Positions 26,885 to 36,040 of a DNA stretch of 64,000 nt are shown piece by piece. The stretch is from NCBI RefSeq assembly GCF_963675815.1, contig NZ_OY776574.1:2598001-2662000 (forward strand), written 5' to 3'. Source of the DNA: an uncultured Desulfuromusa sp. (lineage in GTDB: Bacteria > Desulfobacterota > Desulfuromonadia > Desulfuromonadales > Geopsychrobacteraceae). Both the position numbers and the translations under genes were made by a program. Each line of letters starts with the position of its first letter. The first letter of the stretch is position 1. The notes under the pieces were generated by a model that searched no databases, was not told the origin of the DNA, and worked only from the letters and a program-made list of their open reading frames with translations.

Positions 26885-27619
26885 ATGGTTCGAATCAAAT
26901 TGATTGTCGCTTATGACGGCACTAATTATGTCGGTTGGCAATACCAACCTAATGGCATATCTGTTCAGCAGCGACTGGAGCAGGCTCTTAGAGATTTAAC
27001 TGGGATAGCTCATACTGTTTATTCATCTGGGAGAACTGATTCAGGTGTTCATGCCCGGGGGATGGTCTGCCATCTTGATACAGAAAAAACATTACCGGAG
27101 ACGGCCTGGAGAGAAGGCCTGAACAGGTTTCTTCCTGATGATATTGCTGTTCGTCATGCCGAGCAGGTGGATCAACAATTTCATGCAAGATTTTCAGCGA
27201 GAGGCAAGCGCTATCGCTACACAATTTTACGTGATTCCGTTCGTTCCCCCCTGGATAGAACAGACAGCTGGCAGGTAAAAAAGCCCCTTGATGTCGAAAA
27301 AATGCAGCAAGCGGCATTGAGCTTTATCGGCCGACATGATTTTGCTGCATTCCGAACCTCGGGCTGCTCTGCCGGGACCACTATCCGGGAAATATTTTCA
27401 ATCACATTCAGCGGGGAAGATAGCTTGCTCCATATAGATGTCTGTGGTAGTGGTTTCTTGAGGAATATGATCAGGATGATGGTTGGGACTCTGGTTCAGA
27501 TAGGTCGCGGGAAAAGACCTGTCGATGCAATTCAATCTCTTTTAGCTGATCCTGGATCTGCTCCTTCACCGTTAACCGCACCGGCAAAGGGACTCTGCCT
27601 GATGGAGGTCTGGTTTTGA
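26885..27619 (+). CDS. truA: tRNA pseudouridine(38-40) synthase
   Basis: TruA makes pseudouridine at positions 38-40 of the tRNA anticodon arm. The catalytic Asp lies in SSGRTDSGVHARG, and the FLRNMIRMMVGTLVQIGRG segment near the C-terminus is a family signature. The 244-aa length is typical. It starts one base after the ecfT stop, so the two are probably co-transcribed. Confidence 0.95.
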   Translation: MVRIKLIVAYDGTNYVGWQYQPNGISVQQRLEQALRDLTGIAHTVYSSGRTDSGVHARGMVCHLDTEKTLPETAWREGLNRFLPDDIAVRHAEQVDQQFHARFSARGKRYRYTILRDSVRSPLDRTDSWQVKKPLDVEKMQQAALSFIGRHDFAAFRTSGCSAGTTIREIFSITFSGEDSLLHIDVCGSGFLRNMIRMMVGTLVQIGRGKRPVDAIQSLLADPGSAPSPLTAPAKGLCLMEVWF

Positions 27620-27674
27620 ATATAAAGTCAGTCGGGAAGGGCTGGAAAAGGACATTGAGATCTGTCGAATTTTC

Positions 27675-27703
27675 TTGACAGTCGGAGACGAGTCGGATAG
27701 ATT
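27675..27703 (+). promoter_or_regulatory. candidate promoter of rplM-rpsI
   Basis: TTGACA (27675-27680) and TAGATT (27698-27703) are 17 bases apart, 53 bases before rplM. The -35 is perfect and the -10 matches at four positions. Confidence 0.6.
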
Positions 27704-27756
27704 GTCCGCTTTGTGAGCCCTACAACCCTTAAGTCATAAGTTCAGAGAGGAATGCG

Positions 27757-28185
27757 ATGAGTACTCTGGTCGCTAAAGAGCAGGATATTATAAGAGATTG
27801 GTATGTTGTAGACCTTGAAGATGTCGTTCTTGGTCGCGCTGCAACTGAAATAGCTCGTGTTTTACGTGGTAAGCACAAGCCGATTTATACTCCCAGTGTT
27901 GATACTGGGGACTTTGTTGTTGTCCTCAATGCTGAAAAAATCAGATTGACAGGAAACAAGCTGGCAGATAAAAAGTATTATCATCACAGTGGTTTTCAAG
28001 GTGGTATCAAGGAAATCAATGCGGAAAAATTGCTTGATAAAAACCCTGAGATGCTAGTTGAAACGGCTGTCAAAGGGATGCTGCCAAAGAATAAATTAGG
28101 CCGTAAAATGTTTCGTAAACTCAAGGTTTATGCCGGTGGTGAGCATCCTCATGCCGCACAGCAACCTAAAGAACTTAAGTTATAA
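27757..28185 (+). CDS. rplM: 50S ribosomal protein L13
   Basis: L13 is an early-assembling large-subunit protein. RDWYVVDLEDVVLGRAATEIARVLRGKHKP-type sequence at the N-terminus and AVKGMLPKNKLGRKMFRKLKVYAG-type sequence near the C-terminus are standard. It has 142 aa, the E. coli length. AGAGAGG precedes the ATG. rpsI follows after 17 bases, the near-universal pairing. Confidence 0.97.
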   Translation: MSTLVAKEQDIIRDWYVVDLEDVVLGRAATEIARVLRGKHKPIYTPSVDTGDFVVVLNAEKIRLTGNKLADKKYYHHSGFQGGIKEINAEKLLDKNPEMLVETAVKGMLPKNKLGRKMFRKLKVYAGGEHPHAAQQPKELKL

Positions 28186-28202
28186 TATCGGGAGATAGCT
28201 AG

Positions 28203-28595
28203 ATGGCTGAGCAGAAGTATTATGCAACCGGAAAAAGAAAAACCTCAATCGCACGTGTCTGGATGAAACCAGGTACGGGTGTGATTACTGTCAATAAGCG
28301 TCCTCTGGACGTTTTCTTTGGTCGTGAGACGTCCAAGATGGTTATTCATCAACCATTGGAGTTGACTGATAACCTCGGAAAGTTTGATGTTAATATCAAT
28401 GTCTCTGGAGGTGGCATTTCTGGTCAGGCTGGTGCAATCAGACATGGCATCACCAAAGCTCTTCTGGATGTTGATCCGGAATTGCGAGCTACTTTAAAGC
28501 AGGCCGGTTTTATTACTCGCGACAGTCGTATCAAAGAACGTAAGAAGTACGGACGTAAAGCTGCTCGTGCGAGTTTCCAGTTCTCCAAGCGTTAA
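28203..28595 (+). CDS. rpsI: 30S ribosomal protein S9
   Basis: S9 binds the head of the 30S, and its C-terminal tail reaches the P-site tRNA. YYATGKRKTSIARVWMKPGTG opens the fold, and the basic end KKYGRKAARASFQFSKR, finishing in the invariant KR, is the tRNA-contacting tail. It is 130 aa and follows rplM, with a terminator directly after. Confidence 0.97.
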   Translation: MAEQKYYATGKRKTSIARVWMKPGTGVITVNKRPLDVFFGRETSKMVIHQPLELTDNLGKFDVNINVSGGGISGQAGAIRHGITKALLDVDPELRATLKQAGFITRDSRIKERKKYGRKAARASFQFSKR

Positions 28596-28633
28596 TTCCT
28601 TCTTTTGGCAATTATCTGCTGGAAGTAAAAATG

Positions 28634-28667
28634 AAAAAGGGAAACCCCAGAGGGTTTCCCTTTTTTT
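28634..28667 (+). terminator. terminator after rpsI
   Basis: AAAGGGAAACC pairs with GGTTTCCCTTT around a short loop, followed by a run of T, 40 bases after rpsI. Confidence 0.92.
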
Positions 28668-28715
28668 GTCTCTGGTTATGTGGATGAATATTTGTCGTCG
28701 ATTGTGGAGATCTCT

Positions 28716-29753
28716 ATGTTGAAAGTTGCTATTGTCGGTGCCAGTGGTTATACCGGGGCTGAGTTGTTGCGGATTCTGGTTGGACATCCGGAAGTTGAAA
28801 TCTGTAGTGTGACTTCAAGACAGCATGAAGGCTTGCCGATTCACCAGGTTTTTCCTTCTTTGACCGGTTTCTGTGAACTTTTGTGTGAACCCCTTGATGT
28901 TGCAGCCATTTCGGCGCGTGTTGATCTGGTTTTTACCGCTTTACCGCATAAGTCGGCGATGGAAGTTGTTCCTGGTTTTCTGGATGCAGGCTGCAAGGTT
29001 ATCGACCTTTCTGCCGACTATCGTTTAAATGATGAGGATGTTTATCAGCAATGGTATCAGCCTCATACCAGCCCGGAGTTATTTGCACAGGCCGTTTATG
29101 GTTTGCCTGAACTTTATGCCGATCAGTTGCGTTCTGCGCAGTTGATTGCCAATCCAGGTTGTTATCCCACCAGTGTGATTCTCGGTCTGGCTCCTTTGCT
29201 GGAAGAGCAGTTGATTGATCCTGCAACTCTGATCGTAGATAGTAAGTCAGGTGTGAGTGGAGCGGGGCGTGGGGTTAAGCTGGGCAGTCTTTTTTGTGAA
29301 GCCAATGAGGGCTTTCGGGCTTACGGCATTGCAAGTCATCGTCATACTCCCGAAATTGAACAGGAGCTTACGGGGCTTGCAAGTACTCCTGTCCGCCTGA
29401 GTTTTACCCCACATTTACTTCCTGTAAATCGAGGAATTCTTTCCACCTGTTATGCAGATCTTCTCCAGCATAAAACAACAGAAGAACTCCTTGACCTTTA
29501 CCGCGGGCGTTTTGCAAATGAGAAATTTGTGCGAATTATGCCTGGAGATCAGCTTCCCAATATCGCTTATGTCCGTGGCACAAATTTTTGTGATATCGGG
29601 CTTGTCAGCGATGAGCATACCGGGCGGGTGATTGTCATTTCAGCTATTGATAATCTGGTCAAAGGGGCTGCTGGTCAGGCTGTTCAAAATATGAATATCA
29701 TGTGTGGTTTTGAGGAAGCCCTTGGTTTGGGTATCGTTCCAACTTTCCCTTAG
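28716..29753 (+). CDS. argC: N-acetyl-gamma-glutamyl-phosphate reductase
   Basis: ArgC reduces N-acetylglutamyl phosphate to the semialdehyde with NADPH in arginine synthesis. The N-terminal VAIVGASGYTGAELLRIL is the NADP-binding loop, and IANPGCYPTSVILGLAPLL carries the catalytic Cys. It is 345 aa from ATG 28716 with GGAGA upstream; the frame open from 28680 starts within the leader. No other arg gene is adjacent. Many Geobacter relatives have argC at this position after rpsI. Confidence 0.95.
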   Translation: MLKVAIVGASGYTGAELLRILVGHPEVEICSVTSRQHEGLPIHQVFPSLTGFCELLCEPLDVAAISARVDLVFTALPHKSAMEVVPGFLDAGCKVIDLSADYRLNDEDVYQQWYQPHTSPELFAQAVYGLPELYADQLRSAQLIANPGCYPTSVILGLAPLLEEQLIDPATLIVDSKSGVSGAGRGVKLGSLFCEANEGFRAYGIASHRHTPEIEQELTGLASTPVRLSFTPHLLPVNRGILSTCYADLLQHKTTEELLDLYRGRFANEKFVRIMPGDQLPNIAYVRGTNFCDIGLVSDEHTGRVIVISAIDNLVKGAAGQAVQNMNIMCGFEEALGLGIVPTFP

Positions 29754-29846
29754 ATTCTAGAGGTCAATAGATTACTTGCTTTTTCGGCTTTGTATTCTTA
29801 TTATTAGCGATTAATCTGTTTATTTATCTCATTCTTGAGGATCTAT

Positions 29847-31973
29847 ATGCTGGAAAGTGGTTATTCGGTCTTTGATTGTCAGATTGTCAAACCGTTATCG
29901 GAAAATAAGATTTACCAAAGTTATCTTGTCAGTTGCCCTGATTCCAGGATGGCAAAACTGTTTTTGCTTTTTCCCGATCCTTTGTTGGAACAAAAGCAGC
30001 AGGACGCTTGTTTAGACAAGGCGCGCTGGTTATCAAGCCAGACCTTTCCAGGTGTCGGCACGCCCCTGAACGCGGGGATTATAGAAGGACAAGTTGCCTA
30101 CCTCTATCCCTATTCACAAGGAAAATCCTTACAACAAAATTTCGTCGATGGCTATTCGGCACGCCAATCAGTTGAGTTGATTGAAAAGATTGCATCTATC
30201 TTAAGTGCAGTACACAATGCCGGTTTCTGGCATGGGAATCTATCTCCGGAAAATATTTATATCGAGGATGGATTGCCCTATCTTGCCGAATTCTCTTTGA
30301 GTCAATTGATTCGACTCGATTTCCATTCAGGCATTGATCCTCAATATGCAAGTCCTGAGCAAGTCCGTGGTGAAACTCCAGATATGGCAACGGATGTTTA
30401 TGGTCTGGGCTGTATTTTCTATCATCTGCTCACCGGAAACCCTCCTTTTACGGGATCAGAGCCCTTCGCTATTGCCAAGCAACATCTTCAAGGTGAATTT
30501 CCATCGCTTCCCGAAGGGTTGGAGATTTTGCAGCCCCTGTTGGTGTCGATGACAGCGTTGGTCGCGGAAGAGCGTATAAATATTGATGAATTGATCACAC
30601 AGATTGATCAAATATTGGAATCTCATGAGCTCGATCAGATCAAGGTTGAGACCCCGGCAGAAACTGCGCCTGCAAAAGATTCCCCGATGGCTGAAAACGG
30701 TTCGCTTCTTGATGAAACTTTAGATGGTTCTGATCTTGCTGCCCGCATAGAGGCTCGTCTTAAGGAGCATGCTGCTGAATTTCAACAGCCAGAGCTTTTT
30801 GATGATCAGATTAAAGTGGATAACCTTGATACGGCAGCTGAGTTGGATGACGGTTCTCTGGACAAAAAAATCGGTTTCGGACGTATGGCTCTGATTCTGC
30901 TTCTGGGAGTTGCTATCGGCTCAGGTCTGTATTTTTTCTTAAGTCGGGAACTGACCAATGTCAACCCTGTCGCTGTCGAGTCAGTGGTTGTTGCTGATGC
31001 CGTTGCAGAGGCTGATCTGGATCATGGATTGCAACTGTGGCAAAAAGATGATTTTAACGGGGCTGAAGCTGAGTTTAAAAAAATTATAGCTCAGAATCAG
31101 AAAGACCCAAGAGCCTATAATAATCTTGCTGCTTTTTACGCTGCTCAGGGGAATTATGAACAGGCGCGAGATTTTTTAGAGCAAGCGCTGGCAACAGATG
31201 AGAAATATGCCACGATTTATCGAAATCTGGGGTCTGTCTACGCTGAGATGGCAAGAGGATCCTATGGCCGGGCATTGCAACTGGATCGCGTTAAAGAGAG
31301 CGTCTACTTGCCGGTATTTTCAAGTCAGGGGGTTGTGAAGTTACAACCTGATTCTGACATTGCCATCAAAAATTTAGTTCCTGCAATTGGAACAGAAGCA
31401 GAGACATCGACATTGTCGGAGGCCGGAGAACTCATTTCCGCAGCAGAAATGCCACCGGTGAATGAGCCGGAAGATCCTCCCGAAGTGAGATCAGTTGAAG
31501 AAGAGCAGCCTGCTGTTGCGGCAGTGGTTAAAGAGCCAGAGACTGAAGAACGGCCAATGGTTGAGGAAAAACAGGATGCGGTGATTGCCGGCGAAAAGAA
31601 GGATAGTGTTGTAAAAGATTTGCAGCCAGAGAGTGAAGCAAGCTTCCTGCAACGTTGGGCTCAAGCCTGGTCAAGTCAGGACGTTGAGGCTTATTTGAGT
31701 TTTTATGGCGACGAATTTACCCCTTCGGCAGGGCAAAGCCGTGCTGACTGGGAAGCTCTGAGGCGCAGCCGGTTGCTGGCTCCAAAGAGAATTCAGGTGA
31801 CTCTGGAAGATTTCCAGGTGGTTCCTGATGAAAATAACCGGAAACAAGTTGAAGTTATTCAGAGCTATAAAAGCAATCTTCTCAGTGATCGATTCAAAAA
31901 AGTTTTTGATTTGCAGCTGACAGATAAAGGTTGGAAAATCGTCCGTGAACGTTCTATAGGGAGAGTTCGTTGA
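29847..31973 (+). CDS. membrane-anchored protein-kinase-like (pseudokinase) protein with TPRs
   Basis: The 708-aa protein starts with a Ser/Thr-kinase fold (about 1-255). The C-lobe activation region is well kept (YASPEQVRG, DVYGLGCIFYHLLTGNPPF), but the catalytic loop reads HGNLSPENI (H129-G-N131), with Asn in place of the catalytic Asp, and DFG is replaced by AEF (147-149). It should therefore be inactive as a phosphotransferase. An acidic linker leads to one membrane helix (about 345-366), two TPR-like repeats outside the membrane (about 395-465), a Glu/Pro/Val-rich spacer, and a C-terminal NTF2-like domain (about 600-705). The start is ATG 29847 after TTGAGGA. The stop overlaps the next gene (TGATG). 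Confidence 0.85.
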   Translation: MLESGYSVFDCQIVKPLSENKIYQSYLVSCPDSRMAKLFLLFPDPLLEQKQQDACLDKARWLSSQTFPGVGTPLNAGIIEGQVAYLYPYSQGKSLQQNFVDGYSARQSVELIEKIASILSAVHNAGFWHGNLSPENIYIEDGLPYLAEFSLSQLIRLDFHSGIDPQYASPEQVRGETPDMATDVYGLGCIFYHLLTGNPPFTGSEPFAIAKQHLQGEFPSLPEGLEILQPLLVSMTALVAEERINIDELITQIDQILESHELDQIKVETPAETAPAKDSPMAENGSLLDETLDGSDLAARIEARLKEHAAEFQQPELFDDQIKVDNLDTAAELDDGSLDKKIGFGRMALILLLGVAIGSGLYFFLSRELTNVNPVAVESVVVADAVAEADLDHGLQLWQKDDFNGAEAEFKKIIAQNQKDPRAYNNLAAFYAAQGNYEQARDFLEQALATDEKYATIYRNLGSVYAEMARGSYGRALQLDRVKESVYLPVFSSQGVVKLQPDSDIAIKNLVPAIGTEAETSTLSEAGELISAAEMPPVNEPEDPPEVRSVEEEQPAVAAVVKEPETEERPMVEEKQDAVIAGEKKDSVVKDLQPESEASFLQRWAQAWSSQDVEAYLSFYGDEFTPSAGQSRADWEALRRSRLLAPKRIQVTLEDFQVVPDENNRKQVEVIQSYKSNLLSDRFKKVFDLQLTDKGWKIVRERSIGRVR

Positions 31974-33328
31974 TGCTGAAACGAATCACTATCTCTGTGT
32001 TGATTATGGGTCTCTTGGGGCTGACTGGAGTCAAGGTCGGAGCATTGTGGACACAACAACAGGCTGCTGGAAGTATAGCGACTCAACCCGCATTCCCGTC
32101 TTTTAATACCCCCGCCAATTTTTCAGACAGCAGAGAAGTCAGTTCTCAGACTGAGGTTCTGTTTGAGCGTCTAAACAACCGTTTAAAGCGTAATTCCGAA
32201 GATTATGAGGCAAGCTTGCTCAAGGGCCTGTTGTTATTCCAGGTTGGCGGGCTGGATGAGGCTATTACCGAACTTAAAATTTTAACTGAACGTGCTCCCA
32301 AATTTCAATTGGCACATCTGGTTCTCGGCGATTTGTTGATGGCACGGTTTAATCAGGTCGATGCCTTTGGTACAAATGGATTGTTGAAAAGCAACAATAC
32401 TGATCAGGAAAAACGGATTCAACAGCTTCAAAATGAAGCCAGAGCCCGATTGAAAGGGTATCTCTTCCTGGCTGACGGTGTTGAGGTTCCTCGTGCTCTG
32501 CTTGCCTTGAGCGGTGATACTGAATATGCGTTGATTGTCGATAAAAGTAAAAATCGCCTTTATGTCTATCATAATTCCGGCCCTGGTTTGTCTCCGGAAC
32601 TGGTGGATGACTTTTATGTTGTTCTCGGGAAAAAGACGGGTGAAAAATTTCGAGAAGGGGACTTGAAGACTCCAAGTGGGGTCTACTTTGTGACCAGTTA
32701 TCTCCCCGATGAAAAATTGCCTCCGCTATATGGTAGTGGAGCTTTTCCCGTTAATTATCCGAACGAATATGATCACCGTTTACAGAAGACCGGCAAAGGG
32801 ATCTGGTTGCATGGAACAGATAAATCCCTTTACAGCCGTCCTCCTCTGGATAGTGAAGGCTGTGTGGTTTTAACCAACGAAGAATTTACCCGTATCGGAC
32901 AGTATGTTGAAATCGGCAGGACGCCGATTGTGATCAGCGAGTCGGTTGACTGGGTTTCAAGTGGAGAATGGCTGGATCAGAATATTGAGGTTCAAGCGGC
33001 TCTGGAAACATGGCGACAGAATTGGGAACGCTCTGATTTAAACTCTTATCTGAACATGTATGCAGATGATTTCTGGTCGAAAAAATATAATAAAGACACG
33101 TGGGGAGAATATAAAAAACGGGTATTTTCCGGGAAAAAATTCCAGAAAATCGATCTTTCAGACATCTCAATCTTAAGCTATCCGGGAGACAAAAAATCCC
33201 GACCAATGGTTGTTGCAAACTTTGTTCAACATTACCAATCCAATAATTTTAACGGTAACGCCCATAAACGGCTCTACATGGTGAAGGAACAGGGGCAATG
33301 GAAAGTTCTTTATGAGGGGAGGCAGTAG
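31973..33328 (+). CDS. L,D-transpeptidase (YkuD domain) with C-terminal NTF2-like domain
   Basis: This 451-aa exported protein has an N-terminal signal/anchor helix (about 4-24), a helical repeat-like region (about 45-135) and a YkuD catalytic domain (about 180-320). The motif is HGTD (H280) and SEGCVVL, with nucleophile C297; the Arg usual after Cys (GCxR) is replaced by Val-Leu. The family forms 3-3 crosslinks or attaches proteins to peptidoglycan. The C-terminal ~110 residues (ALETWRQNWERSDLNSYLNM and on) resemble the end of the preceding pseudokinase (FLQRWAQAWSSQDVEAYLSF). The overlap with that gene indicates a functional pair in the envelope. Confidence 0.88.
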   Translation: MLKRITISVLIMGLLGLTGVKVGALWTQQQAAGSIATQPAFPSFNTPANFSDSREVSSQTEVLFERLNNRLKRNSEDYEASLLKGLLLFQVGGLDEAITELKILTERAPKFQLAHLVLGDLLMARFNQVDAFGTNGLLKSNNTDQEKRIQQLQNEARARLKGYLFLADGVEVPRALLALSGDTEYALIVDKSKNRLYVYHNSGPGLSPELVDDFYVVLGKKTGEKFREGDLKTPSGVYFVTSYLPDEKLPPLYGSGAFPVNYPNEYDHRLQKTGKGIWLHGTDKSLYSRPPLDSEGCVVLTNEEFTRIGQYVEIGRTPIVISESVDWVSSGEWLDQNIEVQAALETWRQNWERSDLNSYLNMYADDFWSKKYNKDTWGEYKKRVFSGKKFQKIDLSDISILSYPGDKKSRPMVVANFVQHYQSNNFNGNAHKRLYMVKEQGQWKVLYEGRQ

Positions 33329-33340
33329 GTTTTTCAGTAT

Positions 33341-33562
33341 TTAAGTCGCCGCAGTAGAATTCAACTTCCTGAGTAAATCGTTTAAATCCAGATGATAGTG
33401 CTCCGCGACCTGCCGGATCGATTCAAACAGCATCTGACAACAGATGCATTCTCCTGCCTGCACATCGTAAGATTTGAGTACCGCCTCAGTTGCAGGGTAT
33501 TCACTGACAATATCCAGAAGAGTCATATCCGCGGTAATTTGTGTTTTTTTTTGATCGTTCAT
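33341..33562 (-). CDS. DUF1858-domain small protein
   Basis: The 73-aa protein matches the DUF1858 pattern: a TLLDIVSEYPATEAVLKSY segment followed by a Cys-rich turn (CICCQMLF) and a helix ending LDLNDLLRKLN. In other proteins this domain accompanies hybrid-cluster or redox proteins; its function is not known. ATG 33562 has AGGAA upstream on the minus strand; the longer frame from 33634 is not supported. It is convergent with the L,D-transpeptidase gene. Confidence 0.8.
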   Translation of the reverse strand: MNDQKKTQITADMTLLDIVSEYPATEAVLKSYDVQAGECICCQMLFESIRQVAEHYHLDLNDLLRKLNSTAAT

Positions 33563-33675
33563 AGATTCCTGCTTTTCAGAGTTGTTGATTGAGAGGCAAG
33601 ATCTGAATATTGGATTTGAAGGGGGAAGAAACAACGTCTATTTTCAGGATTGTTTGTCCCATATTCGGTTTTCTT

Positions 33676-33711
33676 GCAAAAAGCCTGTCAGTCTCCTGAC
33701 AGGCTTTTTGC
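33676..33711. terminator. perfect bidirectional terminator
   Basis: A perfect 16-bp stem (GCAAAAAGCCTGTCAG against its complement) with a TCTC loop lies directly after the minus-strand YfaZ-like gene. Its A and T runs would end transcription in both directions. Confidence 0.93.
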
Positions 33712-33728
33712 CGTGTCAGATGTTCAGA

Positions 33729-34298
33729 TCAGAAGCTGCCGACAAAACCGGCTCGTATTCCGTCATCAATCGTCCAGGTCCCATGAGAACCATCGACGTC
33801 CAACTGAATGTTCTGATATCCCAGGAAGAGTTTGACCTTGGGGATGATGGCGTAGGTCAAGCGGACCTGGAAGTCCATCAGCTTATTGGAATCCCGTCCG
33901 GAAAAGACGTCCGGTGCATAGTACAGACCTGCTGATACCCCCAAACCTTGAAGCTGTGGAAGGGTGTAGTCCGTGCGCAGGCCGATACCCAGATTGATAA
34001 ATTCAGCATTGTGATCAGTTTTCCCCAGATACAGTTTAGATCCGGCGCCAACACTTAGACCCGGCAGGTTTCCTGGCCTGCCGATAAAATCGAAGCCAAT
34101 GCTCCCCATCTTGGTCTCTTCGTCACCATTATAAAGAAAACGGGCGTTACCGAACGAATTGCCATAGTTGTCGTTACTCAATGCCTGTTCAAAGCCAATC
34201 TGGAAGGAATCATCATTTAAGCCAATGTCAACGGAACCGGCGATAGCCGGTGTTGAGAAAAGAGTTATTAGAAGAGATAGAAGGACAGGTAAACGCAT
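33729..34298 (-). CDS. YfaZ-family outer-membrane beta-barrel protein
   Basis: The 189-aa protein has a Sec signal (MRLPVLLSLLITLFSTPAIAG) and then alternating beta-strand sequence with GSIGFDFIGRPG, LYLGKTDHN and a terminal aromatic residue (GFVGSF), typical of a small outer-membrane barrel. The SVDIGLNDDSFQIGFEQAL opening resembles the YfaZ family. Function unknown. AAGGAGAAAATT sets ATG 34298; upstream extension of the open frame is not coding. A strong terminator follows. Confidence 0.8.
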   Translation of the reverse strand: MRLPVLLSLLITLFSTPAIAGSVDIGLNDDSFQIGFEQALSNDNYGNSFGNARFLYNGDEETKMGSIGFDFIGRPGNLPGLSVGAGSKLYLGKTDHNAEFINLGIGLRTDYTLPQLQGLGVSAGLYYAPDVFSGRDSNKLMDFQVRLTYAIIPKVKLFLGYQNIQLDVDGSHGTWTIDDGIRAGFVGSF

Positions 34299-34476
34299 AA
34301 TTTTCTCCTTGATCAATGAACGTGAATTTCTTCTGTCTGATAAATATGCCACAGCTTTTTGGGTTGAACAACAGCAATCGGGTTGTTTATCGTAAGAGTT
34401 TTGTATCCAGCCCCTGGAAAGGATAACTTGGCTGACAAGGAAAAAATGATTTGATGAACTGTACCGTTGCGAAACA

Positions 34477-34507
34477 TTGACAAGCAGGCAAATCTGATCT
34501 ACATAAT
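34477..34507 (+). promoter_or_regulatory. candidate promoter of the FMN riboswitch-ribB unit
   Basis: TTGACA (34477-34482) and CATAAT (34502-34507) are 19 bases apart, just before the riboswitch. The spacing is longer than ideal. Confidence 0.5.
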
Positions 34508-34516
34508 ATGACGCAA

Positions 34517-34660
34517 TTCTCAGGGCGGGGTGAAAGTCCCCACCGGCGGTATCCTGGAAAAAAACCAGGGAGCCCGCGAGCGCTTTCTCCATTGGGGAGG
34601 AAGGTCAGCAGATCTGGTGAGATGCCAGAGCCGACGGTTATAGTCCGGATGAAAGAGGAT
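34517..34660 (+). ncRNA. FMN riboswitch (RFN element)
   Basis: All conserved blocks are present in order: GGGGTGAAAGTCCCCACC and GGCGGTA (34527-34551), AGCCCGCGAGC (about 34570-34580), GGTCAGCAGATCTGGTG (about 34604-34620), CCAGAGCCGACGGTTATAGT (34625-34644) and GGATGAAAGAGGA (34647-34659). Binding of FMN should lower ribB expression. Between 34661 and 34768 complementary segments (TTGCAG/CTGCAA near 34673 and 34712) could form the expression platform. Confidence 0.96.
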
Positions 34661-34768
34661 CAAGTCACGTGTTGCAGCTACAGATTTTTATGCCTCCTTT
34701 CTGTACGGAGCTCTGCAATAAATCCCTATCGCCCTGATTCTGGTCCATTCCACATAAGGAGAAAAGCC

Positions 34769-35422
34769 ATGAATCAGTCTATCTTGACGCAATTTGGAAA
34801 TTCTACAGAACGGGTTGAAAACGCATTGCGCGCGCTCCGTAATGGCCGTGGGGTTCTCGTCTCTGACGATGAAAACCGGGAAAATGAAGGTGACATGATT
34901 TTTCCCGCAGAATCGTTAACAACCGCACAAATGGCAATGCTGATCCGCGAATGCAGTGGCATTGTCTGCCTCTGCCTTCCTGCGGAGAAAGTGCAGGAGC
35001 TACAGTTACCGATGATGGTTGAGGACAACAACAGTCAATTTCAGACGGCTTTTACTGTCTCGATTGAAGCGGCAAAAGGCGTGACCACCGGGGTCTCTGC
35101 TGCAGACCGAGTGACGACGGTCAAGGCTGCCATTGCTGATGATGCAAAACCTGCCGATCTGTGTCGACCGGGACATATTTTCCCGCTTCGAGCTTGTTCC
35201 GGTGGGGTTTTGGAAAGAGATGGTCATACCGAAGCAACTGTCGATCTGATGCGATTGGCTGGATTGAAACCTTACGGAGTCCTTTGTGAGCTGACCGCTG
35301 ACGATGGGACAATGATGCGCTTGCCGGATGTGGTTACTTTTGCCGAAAAACATGTGATGCCGGTCCTGACGATTCAGGATTTAATCACCTACCGCATTGA
35401 TGCGCAGAAAAAAGCGAGCTGA
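34769..35422 (+). CDS. ribB: 3,4-dihydroxy-2-butanone 4-phosphate synthase
   Basis: RibB converts ribulose 5-phosphate to dihydroxybutanone phosphate and formate for riboflavin synthesis. The 217-aa monofunctional form has the acidic metal loop DDENRENEGD, and the HTEATVDLMRLAG segment near residues 150-165. AAGGAG precedes ATG 34769; the frame remains open upstream through the riboswitch but is not coding there. It is under an FMN riboswitch and has no other rib gene beside it. Confidence 0.95.
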   Translation: MNQSILTQFGNSTERVENALRALRNGRGVLVSDDENRENEGDMIFPAESLTTAQMAMLIRECSGIVCLCLPAEKVQELQLPMMVEDNNSQFQTAFTVSIEAAKGVTTGVSAADRVTTVKAAIADDAKPADLCRPGHIFPLRACSGGVLERDGHTEATVDLMRLAGLKPYGVLCELTADDGTMMRLPDVVTFAEKHVMPVLTIQDLITYRIDAQKKAS

Positions 35423-36040
35423 TGCTTTGCCGGGCTGACAGGGTCTCCCCCCTGCAGCCCGGCACCTCTTATCAATTTAATGATGCTGTAAAACAGCTCA
35501 GGACCAGGTCTGATCTTATTTTTTCTAGATATCAGGTCAACTGTGGTTATCGTATCGCTTCCTGCCTTATCAATCTTAACCGACACTCTGTCTCCATATT
35601 TCCTCCCAAGAACAACAATTTTGCTGAACAGCATCCTGTTGACATGGCCATTAACCGGTCTGCCGAATATTGACAAAGGTCCCTTCTGTCATTCCATTCC
35701 TCCTTCTGAATTCCCATTCTCATCATCTTAAAATAAATAACTAACACGTTCTTAACCTCAAAATTAGAGAAGATGTCTGTATAAAACTTATTTTTTTGTT
35801 TGCCTGTGCAGGAGGTAAATATGGATTTCTAGATGGTTCAATTTCTTGGACCAGAGCTGCTTTGGTCGTTTGGAGCCATGATAAAAATGCCGGCAGCCTG
35901 GTCTGTAGATAAAGCAAGGCAGTGACACCTTTGAATGGTGATGTCTTCGGGCTCCTATTTGAAACATGTTTGTAAAGACTCTTTATGAAGAATTAACACG
36001 GACCTATTGACGCTGATGAGTAAAAATACCTGGAGGTAAA
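35423..36040. other. 618-bp non-coding stretch between ribB and the 5'-nucleotidase gene
   Basis: No ORF in any frame looks like a protein. The only notable item is a strong AGGAGG site at 35810-35815 before ATG 35821, which reads Met-Asp-Phe-stop; the same frame reopens at an ATG immediately after for 30 codons (35833-35925). This could be a decayed gene or a leader peptide. The sequence 35860-36030 may form structure but matches no RNA family I know. Confidence 0.4.

Noticed and set aside
33582..33935. 117-codon + strand ORF
   Set aside because: It runs through a terminator and antisense to the YfaZ-like gene.
36012..36030. Hammerhead-ribozyme-like CTGATGAG
   Set aside because: No matching GAAA core strand or closing helices nearby.
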